NCBI GenBank assembly: GCA_035236585.1
Contig: CP141126.1
Location: 7,515,001 to 7,579,000 of the forward strand
Length of the DNA stretch: 64,000 nt
From: Warburgia ugandensis
Lineage: Eukaryota > Streptophyta > Magnoliopsida > Canellales > Canellaceae
Direction: 5' to 3'
Position numbers and translations under genes: made by a program. How positions within the stretch are numbered: the first letter of the stretch is position 1; each line of letters starts with the position of its first letter. Below are positions 1-12,385 of this stretch, piece by piece. The notes beneath the pieces were generated by a model. That model searched no databases and was not told the origin of the DNA. It saw nothing but the letters and a program-made list of their open reading frames with translations.

Positions 1-1319
1 ACACAAAAACATGCGGTGTTTATTACAAATCCTAGCTAGTGGTATTGGATCACTTGCAATTCCATTCAAAAAATAGTTTCTTCTGCTGCTTAAGGTCAGT
101 AACATTCCAATTATAGAAAGTTGCAGTTCTTCTCTTCATTTCTTTTTAGATTTTTAATGAATAGTGAGAAACTCACTCGCAACTTTCAAGTCCCCTCTTA
201 AATTTCTAGTTATGCTAAACTTACTCTTTGCTCTTGTTTCATATCTTCAGCTCTTGCCAAGAATTGCACTGTTAGGAAAGTTTTCAAACCTGAGAGTTCA
301 TGAATCTGTTCACCTTTTTGTATTTATGAGTTATTTCACAAAATCACAAGAAGTCCCTCTGTAACTCTGAAACATATTGGAAATCAAAGGTAATTCTCCA
401 CTTCTAAAAAGGATCAGAATATTGGGCTTCTGACCAAAATAGACATCTATGAACCCAATCTTTTACATCATTTGACACCATGTCTCATCGATGAGATCCA
501 TCAGAGAGTATGTTTTGCTGACTTGCCTTCTTTTTAGCGCTAACCAGGTCCTCCAACTAATGTGGATATGCTTCCAGGTTTCTGTATCCATCCACTTTGG
601 TATATGTCCTGCAGTTAGATCGATTTCTATCTTCGGATCTTCAAGATTGATCATCCTTTTATCCAAATCCTTGTGCTTCTAGTTGTAGTTTGCATTATTT
701 TTAGTAAGATTACGATATAATTGTTATTGCATGCATGGTAGGAAGTTAATGCATGTAGGTTGAGTTACATGCAGCAGCAATTATACCCAGCTTTTCTCTC
801 CAAGGTGTTAGATTTGCAAATTGTATTCTAAGTGTCTGGTTTGTTAAGTCAACCGAGAAGAGATTCATTACTTGGATGTTAATACAATCAGTTGCCCAAA
901 ACAATGAAAAAAGGCAGTCTATGTGATGAACATTGGCATGGAGATCTGTACTTAATAAAATGAACAAGATTATATTTTCATACACCTTAAAGTATAAATG
1001 TGTCCCTTCCTCTCCATTGTTTTTAGTTTGTGCCATTTATTTGGCTAGAAGCTTTTGAAGGATTATTTGTGGATCATGAGACTAGAATATGTCATGGGAA
1101 GAAGATGAAGCAACAATCAATCTAATGGTCAAGGAAATAGAAAGAAGCAAACTGAAATGATGAAAGGTATATGGAGGATGGTATCACCAATTGATCTGAA
1201 ATATTCTTTTTGAAAGACGTAAGCATTACCAGGGCGATAAGTCGAAATTATTGCTCAAAGACAAAAACATTTAAAAAGGAGGCAATGAAATTCCAATGTA
1301 CGTAGTATCCCTAAAAGAA

Positions 1320-1500
1320 AAGGCCAGCTCGGGGCACGAAGCTCCCTTGTATACATGGTCTAGCAAAGGGCCGGACCATAAAGGGTCTATAGTACATAGC
1401 CTTACCTTGCATTTTTACAAGAGACTATTTCCACACTTCGAACCTCTGACCTCTAAGTCACACAACAACAACTCAATCGTTGCACCAAGGCTCCCCTTCT
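1320..1500 (-). mobile_element. Au-type tRNA-derived SINE, near full length
   Basis: The + strand carries the reverse complement of the element: a GGCCAGCTCGGGGCACGAAG-type 3' end, a middle part resembling GCCTTACCTTGCA, a TTCGAACC pol III B-box complement near 1437, and the tRNA-like head CCAAGGCTCCCCTTCT at the right edge. At least nine other stretches in the window share this order of blocks. Known of the family: Au SINEs are short, non-coding, pol III transcribed and mobilised by LINE enzymes. I see no clear target duplication here, so the insertion is probably old. The family name is from memory of its consensus. Confidence 0.75.
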
Positions 1501-2436
1501 ATGACACTCGCAAAATATGGAAAAACTTAGTGATTAAACCATGGGACAAATCATGAATTCTCATTTATTAAATGCAAAAAATCTCCATCGCATGATGGAT
1601 TACTTGGTAGCCCAAGAGATTATGTTGGAAGAATGCCCCTTAACAATAATTTTTGGTATGCACCATGTACAGGCTTGATCTAAGACCGTCTAATAGTGCA
1701 CACACTATTGCTTCATTGTAATTGACCTCTAGAGTTTTTGTATGATCAGCAAGTGTGATGGGGACCATCATCTTACCTTTTTTATTTTTATTTATGTTAT
1801 ATTATAATTTAGTTTACTTGGGATAGTTACCACTAAGGGTATTAGGTTTTTTAGTGTGTTGTGACTTAAGTAGGGCTAGTTTTGTCCCTTTTCTAGATTA
1901 GGGTTGGATGTTCCCTATTTAAGATCTTTTTCTCTTTAGTGTAAGTAGTTCTTGATGAAAAAAAAATAAAAAATTCGTTAAACTTGGTGGATTTGTCATT
2001 TTAGCTTCCTTCCTGTGGGCGTGAAATTGCTTCCTGTATAAGGTCAAATAACTATTGTTTCATCCTATTTTGTAGTTAGTAATTTTCTACCTTGTCTTTT
2101 AAAGGATGATTTTTGAGCTGCATGTGGTTACGTGATTTGCATCGGTAATAATCTAAAATTCTTATCCTTCTTAAAATTCCTGAACCCTAGATCTAAAGCT
2201 TAATTAGGACTATACGTCAATTAGAGGGACGATTTGGATTGAAACTTTGACCTTACTTTAATTGGGAGAGATTTGAGGCAGTCTGTGGATCTTGTAACTC
2301 ATTGTAGGCTATTCATGCTAATTAAGACTGATTTTCTGCATGTTAAAGTGTTCATCGTAGTTTAATTTGTCTTCTTATTTAAGTTAATTCTGATATGATC
2401 TCAGCATATAGATTAGGCATTTTATATGCTGTGCTG

Positions 2437-2910
2437 CATCAAAGTGCCACTCAAATTGAAAGTAGAATTCTATAGGGTGGTTGTAAGACTGACCGTGCTC
2501 TATGGATCAGAGTGTTGGCCAATTAAGGAACAACATGTACATACGATGGGCATAGTCGAAATAAGGATGTAAGATGGGTGAGTGGCAAGATAAGAAATGA
2601 GAGAATTACAGATGAAAATAATAGAGCAAACTTAGTAGTAGCACCAATAACAAGATGAAGGAGGGTAGACTTAGATGGTTTGGACATGTCCAATGGAGAC
2701 CAAAAATGACTTCGGTTAGAAGGTGTGAGTCAATCCAAGTTGAAGGCTCTAAAAAGACAAGGGGAAGGCGCAAAAGGATGTGGACAGAAGTGATGAGAAA
2801 ATATTTAAAAGCTTTTTGACTAAACGAAGCCATGACACTTGATAGAGGGGAATGGAGGAACAAGATATATGTAGCCAACCCCTAATTGGGATAAGGCTTT
2901 GATGATGATA
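2437..2910 (+). mobile_element. 5'-truncated RTE-type LINE, 3' end only
   Basis: Conceptual translation from about 2440 gives KVPLKLKVEFYR and VLYGSECWP, and further on LRWFGHVQWRP and GRRKRMW. This is the characteristic C-terminus of plant RTE-clade non-LTR reverse transcriptases, downstream of the catalytic domain. It ends with CCCTAATTGGGATAAGGCTT and a GATGATGAT tail, typical of RTE 3' ends. The reading frame has several stops and a shift, so it is dead. Truncation at the 5' side is the usual outcome of target-primed reverse transcription. The region 17419-17697 on the other strand encodes the matching segment of a longer copy. Confidence 0.8.
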
Positions 2911-3520
2911 TGATCAGTTATAGGCTCCTTTCAAAAAGTGCTATGTGAAATATTAGCAGTGAACTAGTTTAGAATTATCTTGCCCCAGTGGAAAGCTACC
3001 TTAATTTGTTGACCCATGAAGGTGGAACTACCAAACTTTGTACTCTTGAATGGAATATCCAACAACACTGCTAAGGCTCATTGGCTACAGCAAAGACAAA
3101 AGGTTCTTATTAGTAATCCTAAAGAAACAAGGAACATTCTAAAATCTACATAACTACTTCTAATTAGGACAATAGCATAAGCTAGAAACTTCTATGAAAG
3201 ACTCCAATGGAAACTTCCTATAAACACTGAATTAAATAGAAAGCTTGCTAAAATATTTTAATCTTTCCTAAATTCTCATCTCTTTTAATTAAAACAATGT
3301 TCCCAGAGTATCACTGCAATCACTATTTAAGTGAACAGTAATGAAGGAACAGTGACGTGGTTACTGTTGAATCGAACAGGGCCCAATGGCACTGCAACAA
3401 CATTGCTTCGACATGCTTAACTGCAGTTGATGTTGCCAAATTTTTTTGGCATTGCAGCAACTCATTTGAAGATTTCAGATGAAGCTGAAGAGGTTAATTC
3501 CCATGAGTGTGGGGTCTTGT

Positions 3521-3598
3521 AAAAAAAAAAGGGCAGCCCGGTGCACGAAGCTCCTGGCTATGCTGGGTCCGGGGAAGGGGCAGACCACAAGGGCCTAA
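3521..3598 (-). mobile_element. 5'-truncated Au SINE flanked by a 15-bp target duplication
   Basis: An A-run (3521-3530) followed by GGGCAGCCCGGTGCACGAAG and the GGTCCGGGGAAGGGGCAGAC block is the 3' third of an Au SINE in antisense. AGTGTGGGGTCTTGT stands on both sides (3506-3520 and 3599-3613) without mismatch, so insertion limits are exact. The tRNA-like head is missing. The pattern fits incomplete reverse transcription during integration; the perfect duplication suggests a fairly young event. Confidence 0.85.
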
Positions 3599-4387
3599 AG
3601 TGTGGGGTCTTGTCAAAGAGGGCTAATTTCTATGAATATTTTCTACAGCTGTTACAAGAATTTCATGCCCACAAACTTCTGAAAAATGTAGCAACATTTC
3701 CTTTATTACCTTTTGAATGGTGGAGTTTGAAGGAAGTAGTGAATAAAGAAGAGGAGAATGGGGTCACGTCTATGAGAAATAAACAATGTCATTCATGTGT
3801 TGGTGGTAAATTGCAATTTCTCCAAGAAGTGTGGGTCAATGGCTTCTTTAGAGACAATCAACAGAAATACTCATATTTATATTTATAGTTGTCGTTGTAA
3901 TGTTATCATTTCAATACTAGTGCATATCTTTTCCATTTGGTGATCAAATTTTGTGTTGGGAGCTGAATGGCTGGTTGATAATGATACCGTTCATTCTGGA
4001 CCCTGAAGTCAAAATAGAAAGGAGGGTTTTTGCAAGCCAATTAGTAAACATCGGATGAGAAATTTAATTTGCTAGAAGAGCTTGGGGTTGGTAGCATGGG
4101 TGTTAGGGTGTTTGGTTGTGGGGTGGAAGTGGGGTTAGTAAAGTCAGTTTTCAAGACCAAGGTGGATTCTACTGTATTGCGGATTTCAGTCTCAGTTTAT
4201 CTGAGTTCACTCTATCCTGGTGTCAAAGTCTATTTCAACCAATGTGGATTATGATGCCATCCACCTTCTGTTGTTACTGAATATTGAAAGGGGTTGTGTT
4301 GTTGAAACTTAACGTAAAGGAAAAGATATGATGCATTCCACTATTTTAAAAGTCAAAACTGTTCCTTATTGTTCGCAATGACCATAC

Positions 4388-4415
4388 AAAATGGGCAGCC
4401 CAGTGTACGAAGCTA
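4388..4415 (-). mobile_element. Short Au SINE 3'-end fragment
   Basis: The stretch contains GGGCAGCCCAGTGTACGAAG, the antisense 3' terminus of the SINE family seen elsewhere in the window. Only about 28 bases are recognisable and no duplication was found, so it is a relic or a very short insertion. Confidence 0.5.
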
Positions 4416-6533
4416 CATGAAGTAAAACCCAGATGATTGGCTTCCACTATTGCAGTCCTTTCCGACACACCCCAACTGATATTGGTCGAAAGCATCCGTT
4501 GACTTGCTTGATGGATCATTTAACTGAGATGGAAAATCTTGATGTTCTTGGGGTTGATTAGCTCTCCAGTATGCACTCATTTGTAATGGAAATGGTAGCA
4601 TTTGGCTTTGTAGACTGCTTATGTGAACTTTATGCATTACCTCCATTGTCATGGATGGTGGTAAGGGTTGAGGAATGTCTTCAATATTTAAAGCAAAAAC
4701 CATAAAATGAGAAAGCTTCATTTCTCAGATATTGGTTTTTGCTGAATTGTTGATCCGCGTTGGGTGGTATCTGTCATATAATGGTAATGTTTGATAAGTT
4801 AAACACCTACTCAACCAGGATCTGAGAATTCTAATAGAGTTACTTGACTTCCTACCTGATTGCTTGTCTATTGGATTTGGGTAGAAGTAGCACTTTTGAT
4901 TTGTGATCAGCTCACAGCAATTAGGAACAACTATGGAGCACGTACACTTCTACCCAGTCTTGCTACTGGCGAGTGGGGTTGCAAGCAAGCGACATCTGTT
5001 GGAGTTATCTGGATTTGTGCTTGACTGATTATGAAGTGTTAACCTTACATTCATCAAATAGTACATATGGCAAATACCAATGCGCTATGGTGTCTTTTTG
5101 AGGAAGAATTTGAAGGAAATGCCATGGAGAAAATAGGAAGTATCTAATGTACACAATTGTGCAGCAAAGGACACACTTAATAGTGGGGTCGGATATGCAA
5201 TTGCTTATTTAGTTACTAGGAGTTCAAAAGTTAAGATTTTTCTTTTGGTTTTGACCTTATTATCAGAGACTCTGGAGGGAGCTTATTAGAAGCATTACAG
5301 TCTGTCCTTCTCCTGGACTTGCCCTTGCTTATTCTACAAGAGGAGTTAGGTACTGCCGGCCAGTCTCACCAATAATGAAAACAATGAATATGCAGTGAAT
5401 TGATGAAGCTAGTCTTTTTATGGACACTGGATATTGTGGGGGGAGACTCTTCTAATGCCATTCCTTGAAGAATGACCTCCATTTTTGTGAATGTTGGGGT
5501 TATTTCAAGGGTGGTTGAATTTTCTTTCTTGTTGCTTTCCTGGATCAGAAAATTGTAGAGATAATTATTTCCTTAGTAAGCGAGTTATAATGAGCAATCT
5601 TGCACCCTTTGTAATTACTTTCCTTTCTCTTAACATAATCTTGTTTTCTTCAAAAAGTAGAAGCATCTCAAGTATGAGCTCTGAACATAATAACAGATGA
5701 TTTACATCAAATATGTTTTGTATGTCAACATATCCAATTTATTCCGATAGAACTAGTGGAGAGGTTCTCCATTAGTTCAATTGCTTTTAACTATATTACT
5801 TGATTTTGGGAAATTTTGCCAGGTGTATCTCTGATTTGTTAATAGTGGTTTATCATGTGTTTGATACACCTTGGGAATAAAATATCTTGGCTCCTATGGT
5901 ATAAATTAACTTAGTTTTGGGTATGATATGCAGTGAGATGCCTCTTAATTTATTGAAGTAAAATCTATGTTCATAATGTAAAAACTTCACAACATAGAGG
6001 AACTAGCTATGGCCAAGTCTGCATAAGACATTGACCGACCTCATAGGAGAAAGCGAGTCATCAGTAGCAGTCACAGGCTACTCTGTCTTATTCACTTTTG
6101 TTTGGAAAAAGGAAAAACAGAAATTTTATTAGGAAGAAGAGAGGCTGTGAAGAAAACAGCAAATTGGAGAGAGATCTAAACAACATGAGGAGACATTTAT
6201 CAGGCCAAAATGTGTATAATGTAAAAAATTCTGGTTGCAGATTTCTCTTAATAGCTCTTTTCTGAATCTGTGATATACTTTTTCGTGTATTCTAGGCATT
6301 TTTGCATCAGTTTACTGCTGAAATACGATGTGCAAATTGCAGTCTTTGCCATTTATGAATGTAACCTTTCGGTGAAAAACCTGCATATCAAAGCCAATGA
6401 GTCTTTCTGATTACACCACCATAATCTTCTTTCAGAAATACAAGTTACGCAGAATAAGATGATTCCTAGATTGGGATCGAGAATGCTTTTTCTGGTGTGA
6501 TAGATGTTGACTATGATGGATTGGATCTTGCAG

Positions 6534-7071
6534 GTGTTTGGAGAGAAGGCATTTGAGAAATATGGGAAGGGATTTATTTCATTGCATTTCTCTGATCAGT
6601 ACTCGGATAGGAAGACACTGCTATTCAAGTTTACTCTTCCTGAAGCCAACAACATGGCTGACATGACAAGATTGGTGGCGCTTGTACCTTATTATATAGA
6701 TTTAATTGGTCGTTATAAACTCAGCCCACAGGTTGGTGTACAATTTAACTATTTTCAGATTAATCCGACGACATGATGGCGAACAATTAGGTCAACGTCT
6801 CTACTCACATGCTTCCCGGTTGCATTCTGATATTATCTTGCAGGCGCGTTCTAAAACAGATGCAGCTAGATCAAAGGCTGCCCAAGAGGTGTATAAAGAA
6901 CGTCAACTTGCAAGGCAAGAAGAAATGCAGAAGAGGAAGGCAGAAAGGAGAAAGATGATGGAGGAGGCTGAGGCCAAATTCAGCGCTGAAGCAATCCGCA
7001 AGAAAGAAGAGAAAGAACGAGCGAAGCATATGAAGAAAGCAATGCCGAAGATGAAGATGACCCGTCGCTAG
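6534..7071 (+). CDS. CCDC47-like (DUF1682) ER membrane protein, last two exons
   Basis: Two exons are visible. Exon 6534-6731 is bounded by CAG before and GT after; it encodes VFGEKAFEKYGKGFISLHFS and later LVALVPYYIDLIGRYKLSPQ. Exon 6844-7071 follows a CAG acceptor, encodes ARSKTDAARSKAAQEVYKER and a Lys/Arg/Glu-rich coiled coil, and ends MKKAMPKMKMTRR with TAG at 7069-7071. Both junctions are phase 0. This is the C-terminal end of the CCDC47/DUF1682 family, whose animal member works with the ER translocon in multipass membrane protein insertion; the plant role is inferred. The basic tail probably faces the cytosol. The N-terminus and transmembrane segment are not found upstream. The coding part is clean, so a functional gene starting before the window is more likely than a fragment. 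Confidence 0.85.
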
Positions 7072-7403
7072 ACTCCGTGTCACCCTCTCTAACTCTATTT
7101 TTTAACCAAAAACCCGCCCTTTGGGGGTCCATCATGTCCCCTGTATCGTTACTAGCTGTACTTTTTGCTTCTCATAGTCAGTCTTAAACGATACCGCAAT
7201 GCATCTCTCCTGTAGGTTCTGACACTTCTCATGTTCTACGCAAGGATTCTCATCATTAAAAGTTGTCCAGAGCCTTTTCTGACATTTCGATGCTAATGTG
7301 TGTGACTTGTTTGCTATCTTATTTCACCTCTCCACTCGCCATGGATTAGCTAGCAGTTGAATCTTTAGAAAGTTGGTCATTGAAGAGTTTCTTAAAGACT
7401 TAC

Positions 7404-7498
7404 AAGGTATATAATACACAGTTTTACATTGTATTTTTTTTGCAAGAGGCTGTTTTTTGCCTTGAACCCATAACTTTAAGGTCATACAATGACAACTT
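7404..7498 (-). mobile_element. Au SINE 5'-half fragment, diverged
   Basis: TGCAAGAGGCTGTTTTTTGC followed by TTGAACCCATAACTTTAAGG and a CATACAATGACAACTTTT run matches the tRNA-like and central part of the Au SINE in antisense. The 3' end of the element and the extreme head are not recognisable. It lies about 330 bases downstream of the CCDC47-like stop codon. Confidence 0.6.
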
Positions 7499-8854
7499 TT
7501 ATAATATGTTTTCGAGTAGTTTGGGACCAATTATCTGACCCCTGTACGCAGATGATCTCATCTGTGCTTCTCTATCTGCCCTCCGTACTCTCTTGGGCCG
7601 CTTGTCTTTGCAATCCTTCGTGCTTGACGGCATTGTACGCAAGTGAACGTCATCTGTATTGTATATAAGGGCCTGTTTAGTAAGCTTGCTTTTATAGCTT
7701 TTCTTGAAATTTTCCTTTCTAGCAGGGGGAAAAACGAAGCATGTTTTCTGTCGTGGAAAATAGAAAAAATAATTCAAGAACAGCAATAAAAATTCAAGCA
7801 AATGATACTCCCATCCCCTGTATGGCTATTAATCCCGCCATAAAAATGCAACATCCATTCATCATACGTCTCTCCATTTTTAGTGTGATGGACCTCATCT
7901 TTAGTTAATCAAATACGATGATCTGTTCCTACGGCTATGGATGACTATAATCCTAAAACAGTGTGATTGGATGAGTATGTAATTTGAAAGAAAATGCCTT
8001 CCGTCGATATAAGCGGTTCAAAATAGTGTCTAAAGAATGTCTTTGATCAACTAAAGGTGGGGCCCATTATTTTAAAATTGGGGAGGTTGGTTTCCTATCT
8101 CATAGAGGAGCTCTACCTGGCGGGGTTGGCGTTCATCCTGTAGTTGAAGCGAATCACTTTCATTAGCTTAGCTTGAAATCCCCTTCTATTGGTCCGAGGG
8201 TGTGCCATGTGGGAGGCCTTACTGCTTGGTCCACAAATAATTCTTTTATGTAAATATAGGGAGCTCTGCCATTTATCAAATCTTATAATTTGGTTTCCTA
8301 ACGTGGAGTTCCAGTAATAGTGCTTGTTTGGTTAAGAAAGCAAAGCAGATTTATTTTCATGGAAAAAAGTTGTTTGTGGAAAGCATTTTACATCTTCAAA
8401 TTAAATTACAACAAAGATATAAAAATCTTACATATGATGTAAAACTTTTTGAGTCTTTGGCGAAATTCAATTTGAAGGTGTAAAACATTTTTTCCAAAGG
8501 ATTCAATTTTTTTTCTTTTTTTTGTGGAAATCAATTTCCATCCTTTTTCTTGCTAGCCAAAGAGCTCGTAAAATACCCTGTAAGGGAGGGGGGGCGGAAA
8601 TATCATTTCCCAAAAAATAAGTTTCCAAACAGTCCTTCGGTTTTCATAGAAAAAAATGCCAGGAATGGTGGTAAGAGCAGGGAATATGCTGCTTTCAGAA
8701 AAAAAATGAATCTATTAATTCTCTCCTAATTAGTTGGATCATAGGTGTGATGATTTACTTTACGGACAAGATCTCTGATTCAAGTCCAAGATGACCCAAC
8801 TCCACCAAGGAAAAGAATAAAAAAAGCATCTAACTCTTTCATACTCCACTTGGC

Positions 8855-8930
8855 TCCGGGATATAACTCAGTGGGTAGAGCTCTGCTCTTGTAATTGGGT
8901 TATTGAGATTGCGGGTTGGATGTCTAATTG
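8855..8930 (+). repeat. tRNA-like segment, possible head of a non-Au SINE
   Basis: GGGATATAACTCAGTGGGTA resembles a tRNA 5' half with a box A-like TAACTCAGTGG at 8864-8874. GGGTTGGATGTC at 8914-8925 resembles a degenerate box B about 50 bases on, the right spacing for a pol III promoter. The acceptor stem does not close and the T arm is altered, so it is not a working tRNA. A tRNA-derived SINE or a tRNA pseudogene are both possible. Confidence 0.4.
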
Positions 8931-11300
8931 TTAGGTGCTGAAGTCCTGGGCCTGTAAGCAACCTGCAAATGGGCCCGGCGATAATGTGTTCATTGTCTGG
9001 CCAGCTCGAGTCAGATGGATCAGCTTGAGAGAAGGCTTCTCATTCGCAGCTCATCTTTTGAGGAGGTTCTTCGTTAATGACAGTTAGGATTTGAGTGAGC
9101 CCCGTTGGTGGATGGCTGGTCCCAAGGCCCACATGGGTGCATCCGGTTGCAGTTCATCCCTATGGACCTACGTGGTCCTGGTTATATGATAAATGGATGT
9201 TGCATTTTTATGGCTGGGGACCAGAAAATGGTCCGGCTTCTTTGTCAGGGAATTATCTCCTCAAGATGATCTTTTATGTACGGGCTGTCTAAGACGTTGT
9301 CCAGAAGATAAAAGCTTTGGATCATCAACCGTCTGACACCTACATGTTCTTTATGTTGCGCGTCAGATTGAATTAAATATTAATAGGAGTTGATGAATCA
9401 GAAAGTTTGCCTTCGCGCAATGGCTCATCATTGGTTGAACGATTCCTATTCCGTACATGGCTCTTCAACTCTTGATAGGGCAACTATTATTGTTCTTTTG
9501 AGGCAGTCAATATTTGTGACTAGCATTTAGTGCTTCATAATAAACTAAATTAAAAATAGAATAAGATGCCCGATAAAGGCATAAATTCTAATATCACAAG
9601 TTTTTCTTCCTAGGAACGCCAGTGAATCTGATTAACGAGTCTTTGCTCTTGTGAGCAGATATACATATATTTTGACATAAGACTTTTTCGTATGCACTGA
9701 AATTTTATTTCTTCCAACACTTTTTAATACTCCTCTTTCACCTTAATATGAGGGTTACCTCCCACCAAAAAATGATGAACACTTATTTCTTTTATTTTAT
9801 TAAATTAATGACGAGATCTATTATCATTTTTCATGTTTTCTCAGAAAGTCAGAGTAGGTGTGAATTCTCCTAATTAGTGACCCTCTATACAATCTACTAT
9901 ATAAATAGGTAAATATTCTTTTCCATTATGAATAGCAATTATATGATCGATCATTGTAGGTATAATGGTAGATGTCTGGGACTAAATTAGTTTTATCTCT
10001 TTCTTATATGGTAAGTCTCTAAAAAAATTTCAATAAATGATTAGCTATAAAAAGACTTTTTTCAATAAATGGTTCCTCCTTTTCTTATCTTACTAGTTGC
10101 TTAATAACATATTCATCATAAGCCCTAATTTCAACTCTTCCTAATGACAAACAGAATAATCGTAATTACTAAAATAATCAGTAACTGTTGTCTTTATATG
10201 CTCTTTGTTCTACATATGAAGACTATAATATGAGGAAAAACCAATAAATTCAAGATCCAAGTTTATCTGGTAAAGATTCTGCTATCTCATTGACAGAACC
10301 CAGCCCATGACTTGGAAATCTAGATCAATTCCAAGAAGGGAAATCCTTGAAATCTAGTGTTTTTAAATGGCATGGGATATTTATATTAACCCATTTGGTA
10401 TCCAAATTGGAATTGACTGAAACTGCCTTTGTATTTTTCTAAGGCTAGTTCATTTGGCTTCTTCTTATCCAAAAAGAAGACTTAGAAAATTCATCGGTCT
10501 ACAAGACTCTTTACTGATAAAGGGTTGCCGGCCATGAATGAAGTTTTTAAAGGATTACTTGGGTCCTTGGCCAGCAGCTACTACATCTGGAATGGTGATG
10601 CTACGATTATTTGAAAAGTTTGAAGTCAAGTTTAATTGATGGATCTATACGTGCATTGGACTACTTATATTAATAGGTTATCTATGTTAACGTAAAATGA
10701 TGTACTACATGCTTGGATGTGTATACTTACATGACAATGAGCTTAATTTGCCTGATCGTTGCTACCTTTAATTGTTGTATGGCCACCGGGAGGCCTTTTC
10801 TTCCCCAAAAAACCTTTACCTTTCAAAAAATATCTTAGATGCAATTTTTATTTTTAAATTTTTTATGCTAATAAATACTTTATTTAGAGACGATTAAGCA
10901 GTTACATGTCTTGACTAACAAATGTCTAAAGTAATTGGTCGCAGACAACTTGACATCTTTGTTTGTTCGAATCACCATTTTCTCTTTGGTCCGGAATTGG
11001 ATTTAGGAGGGTGTGTCAGTAAGATTGTGTGAACGATGTACTTTGTAATTCTTGGCTTGCACCAAAAGAAAAAAACTATACATGTCTTGCAAATGGAGCG
11101 TTTGGAGGACACGCCTCGCCATTACTTCAAACTTGGAGACCAAACAAACTAGGCATGAATAGGTGGTGCCTTGCCATTATTTCAAACTTGAAGACAAAAC
11201 AAAATGAGGTCTAAGTTGGTGGTCCTTAGTGCAAACATTGTCTATTTTATGTCATTTTAAACTGTAATTTCAGTTAAAGGAACCACATAAGCATTGGTAT

Positions 11301-12050
11301 TGGATTATCATTCGACCTAGAAGCTTGAGCTGATAGGAAGTGGGCTTATACTAAGTATATGTCTAACACACCTCATGTGGAAGGCCTTTCTAGGCTCTTA
11401 CACGTAGATTTGAAATGAGGGATTCCAAGGGGCTTGTCAGTCACATTAACGTTTTGTTAGAATTTGTTTAATTTAGCCTGATTTACTAGGTTTGCGCTGG
11501 GAATTAGATGGAGTTGGGTGGAAATCAGTGGCATTTAATTTGTTGAGTTTGCAAAATCAACTAATTTAGGCATGTGGCAACATTTCATTTGTCCTTCTAC
11601 TTTGTGCTTTATGGGCATTTGAGTTGTAGGTTCACTACCATAAAAAAGAAAATGTGGCCCACACTTTAGTATTTGTGGGCTCATTACCATCATAGCATGT
11701 AAGTTTAATTCTAATGAGCCCACAAATGACACATGTTTTATCCATTTATACCTGATTTTGGGCCCACTGCTATAAAAAGCTATGAAAAAAGAATAATGAG
11801 CTACAAATCAAACTTATGTTAATCTGCATCACTTTATTCATTAATCTTTACCTATTTCTCATCTCACTATCACAAGTTATTAATATTGTAATCCACCAAA
11901 TTGGCTAATTCTCAAATAGCAACTAATAGGCCTCAGGATTTGAACTCTCAACCTCTTGATCAATAAGACTACAATACCATATTAGATTATCATTCTACCT
12001 AAAAGCCTAAGCTGATAAGAAGTAGGCCAACACTGTATATATGTGTAACG
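11301..12050 (-). repeat. Pair of LTR-like direct repeats, candidate old TRIM or LTR element
   Basis: GGATTATCATTCGACCTAGA at 11302 and AGATTATCATTCTACCTAAA at 11984 start two related stretches of about 70 bases sharing GAGCTGATAGGAAGT or TAAGCTGATAAGAAGT and a following TATATGT. Just before the right copy, 11930-11981 contains GGATTTGAACTCTCAACCTC and AATACCAT, resembling the decayed complement of a tRNA primer site. The layout fits a small antisense LTR element. Its outer limits and any target duplication are not resolved. Confidence 0.4.
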
Positions 12051-12282
12051 ATAAGTTAGGTGTTGTGCTTTTCTTTATATACAGTATCAATAGGCAAATA
12101 CTAGTTTTATAGATTTATAAAATCTCGAAGTTGCATGGTTAAGGGCTTCTAACGAGATTATTTGCAAATAAGATAATCTAAAAGTAATATAGTTTGAATT
12201 TAGCAACCGATTTTGGTGGTATCTATAGAACTTCATGTCATTTTTTCTGCAAGTGAAATAGAATAACACAGATTAGACACTC

Positions 12283-12385
12283 TCTTGTAAAAATGTAAGG
12301 TAAGGCTGCATACTATAGGCCCTTGTAGTCTGCCCTTTCCTTGGACCCCGCATTGGTGGGAGCTTAGTGTGCGGGGGCTACCCCT
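12283..12385 (+). mobile_element. Au SINE 3' half
   Basis: TCTTGTAAAAATGTAAGGTA, GGCTGCATACTATAGGCCCT, GGACCCCGCATTGGTGGGAG and a terminal GGGGGCTACCCCT give the 3' half of an Au SINE in sense orientation. The pol III promoter half is absent. It lies about 335 bases beyond the stop codon of the GRAS gene. Confidence 0.7.

Larger units (their letters stand above)
1..6533. other. Long intron or upstream DNA of the CCDC47-like gene, repeat-bearing
   Basis: I find no exon here matching the part of a CCDC47-like protein that should precede the exon at 6534. If that gene is intact, this is intron and the earlier exons lie before the window. Recognisable content is an RTE LINE 3' end and three Au-type SINE pieces, listed separately. 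The remainder is AT-rich, with only short ORFs and no convincing protein similarity. Around 1840-1960 a run of T-rich sequence leads to a TATTTAAG-like box, which could be an old LTR promoter, but nothing confirms it. Confidence 0.5.
7499..12282. other. Gene-free stretch with decayed repeats
   Basis: No ORF here resembles a known protein. From 7672 a TAAGGGCCTGTTTAGTAAGC motif resembles the end of a PIF or hAT-type MITE, and 8318-8640 has a similar partly foldback layout with GTGCTTGTTTGGTTA at one end and TTTCCAAACAGTCC at the other, but neither has confirmable limits. A tRNA-like segment (8855-8930) and a pair of LTR-like repeats (11301, 11982) are listed separately. A short tandem duplication lies at about 11119-11200. 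The remainder is AT-rich and unassigned. Confidence 0.5.

Noticed and set aside
463..666. A 67-codon minus-strand frame with PKWMDTETWKHIHISWRTW, recalling plant En/Spm transposase-associated proteins
   Set aside because: Only one short, loosely matching segment; no further domain or terminal repeat was found.
7536..7640. A YADD-like word (LYADDLICAS) suggesting a reverse transcriptase fragment
   Set aside because: A stop lies immediately upstream in frame, and no other RT block surrounds it. Chance is the simpler explanation.
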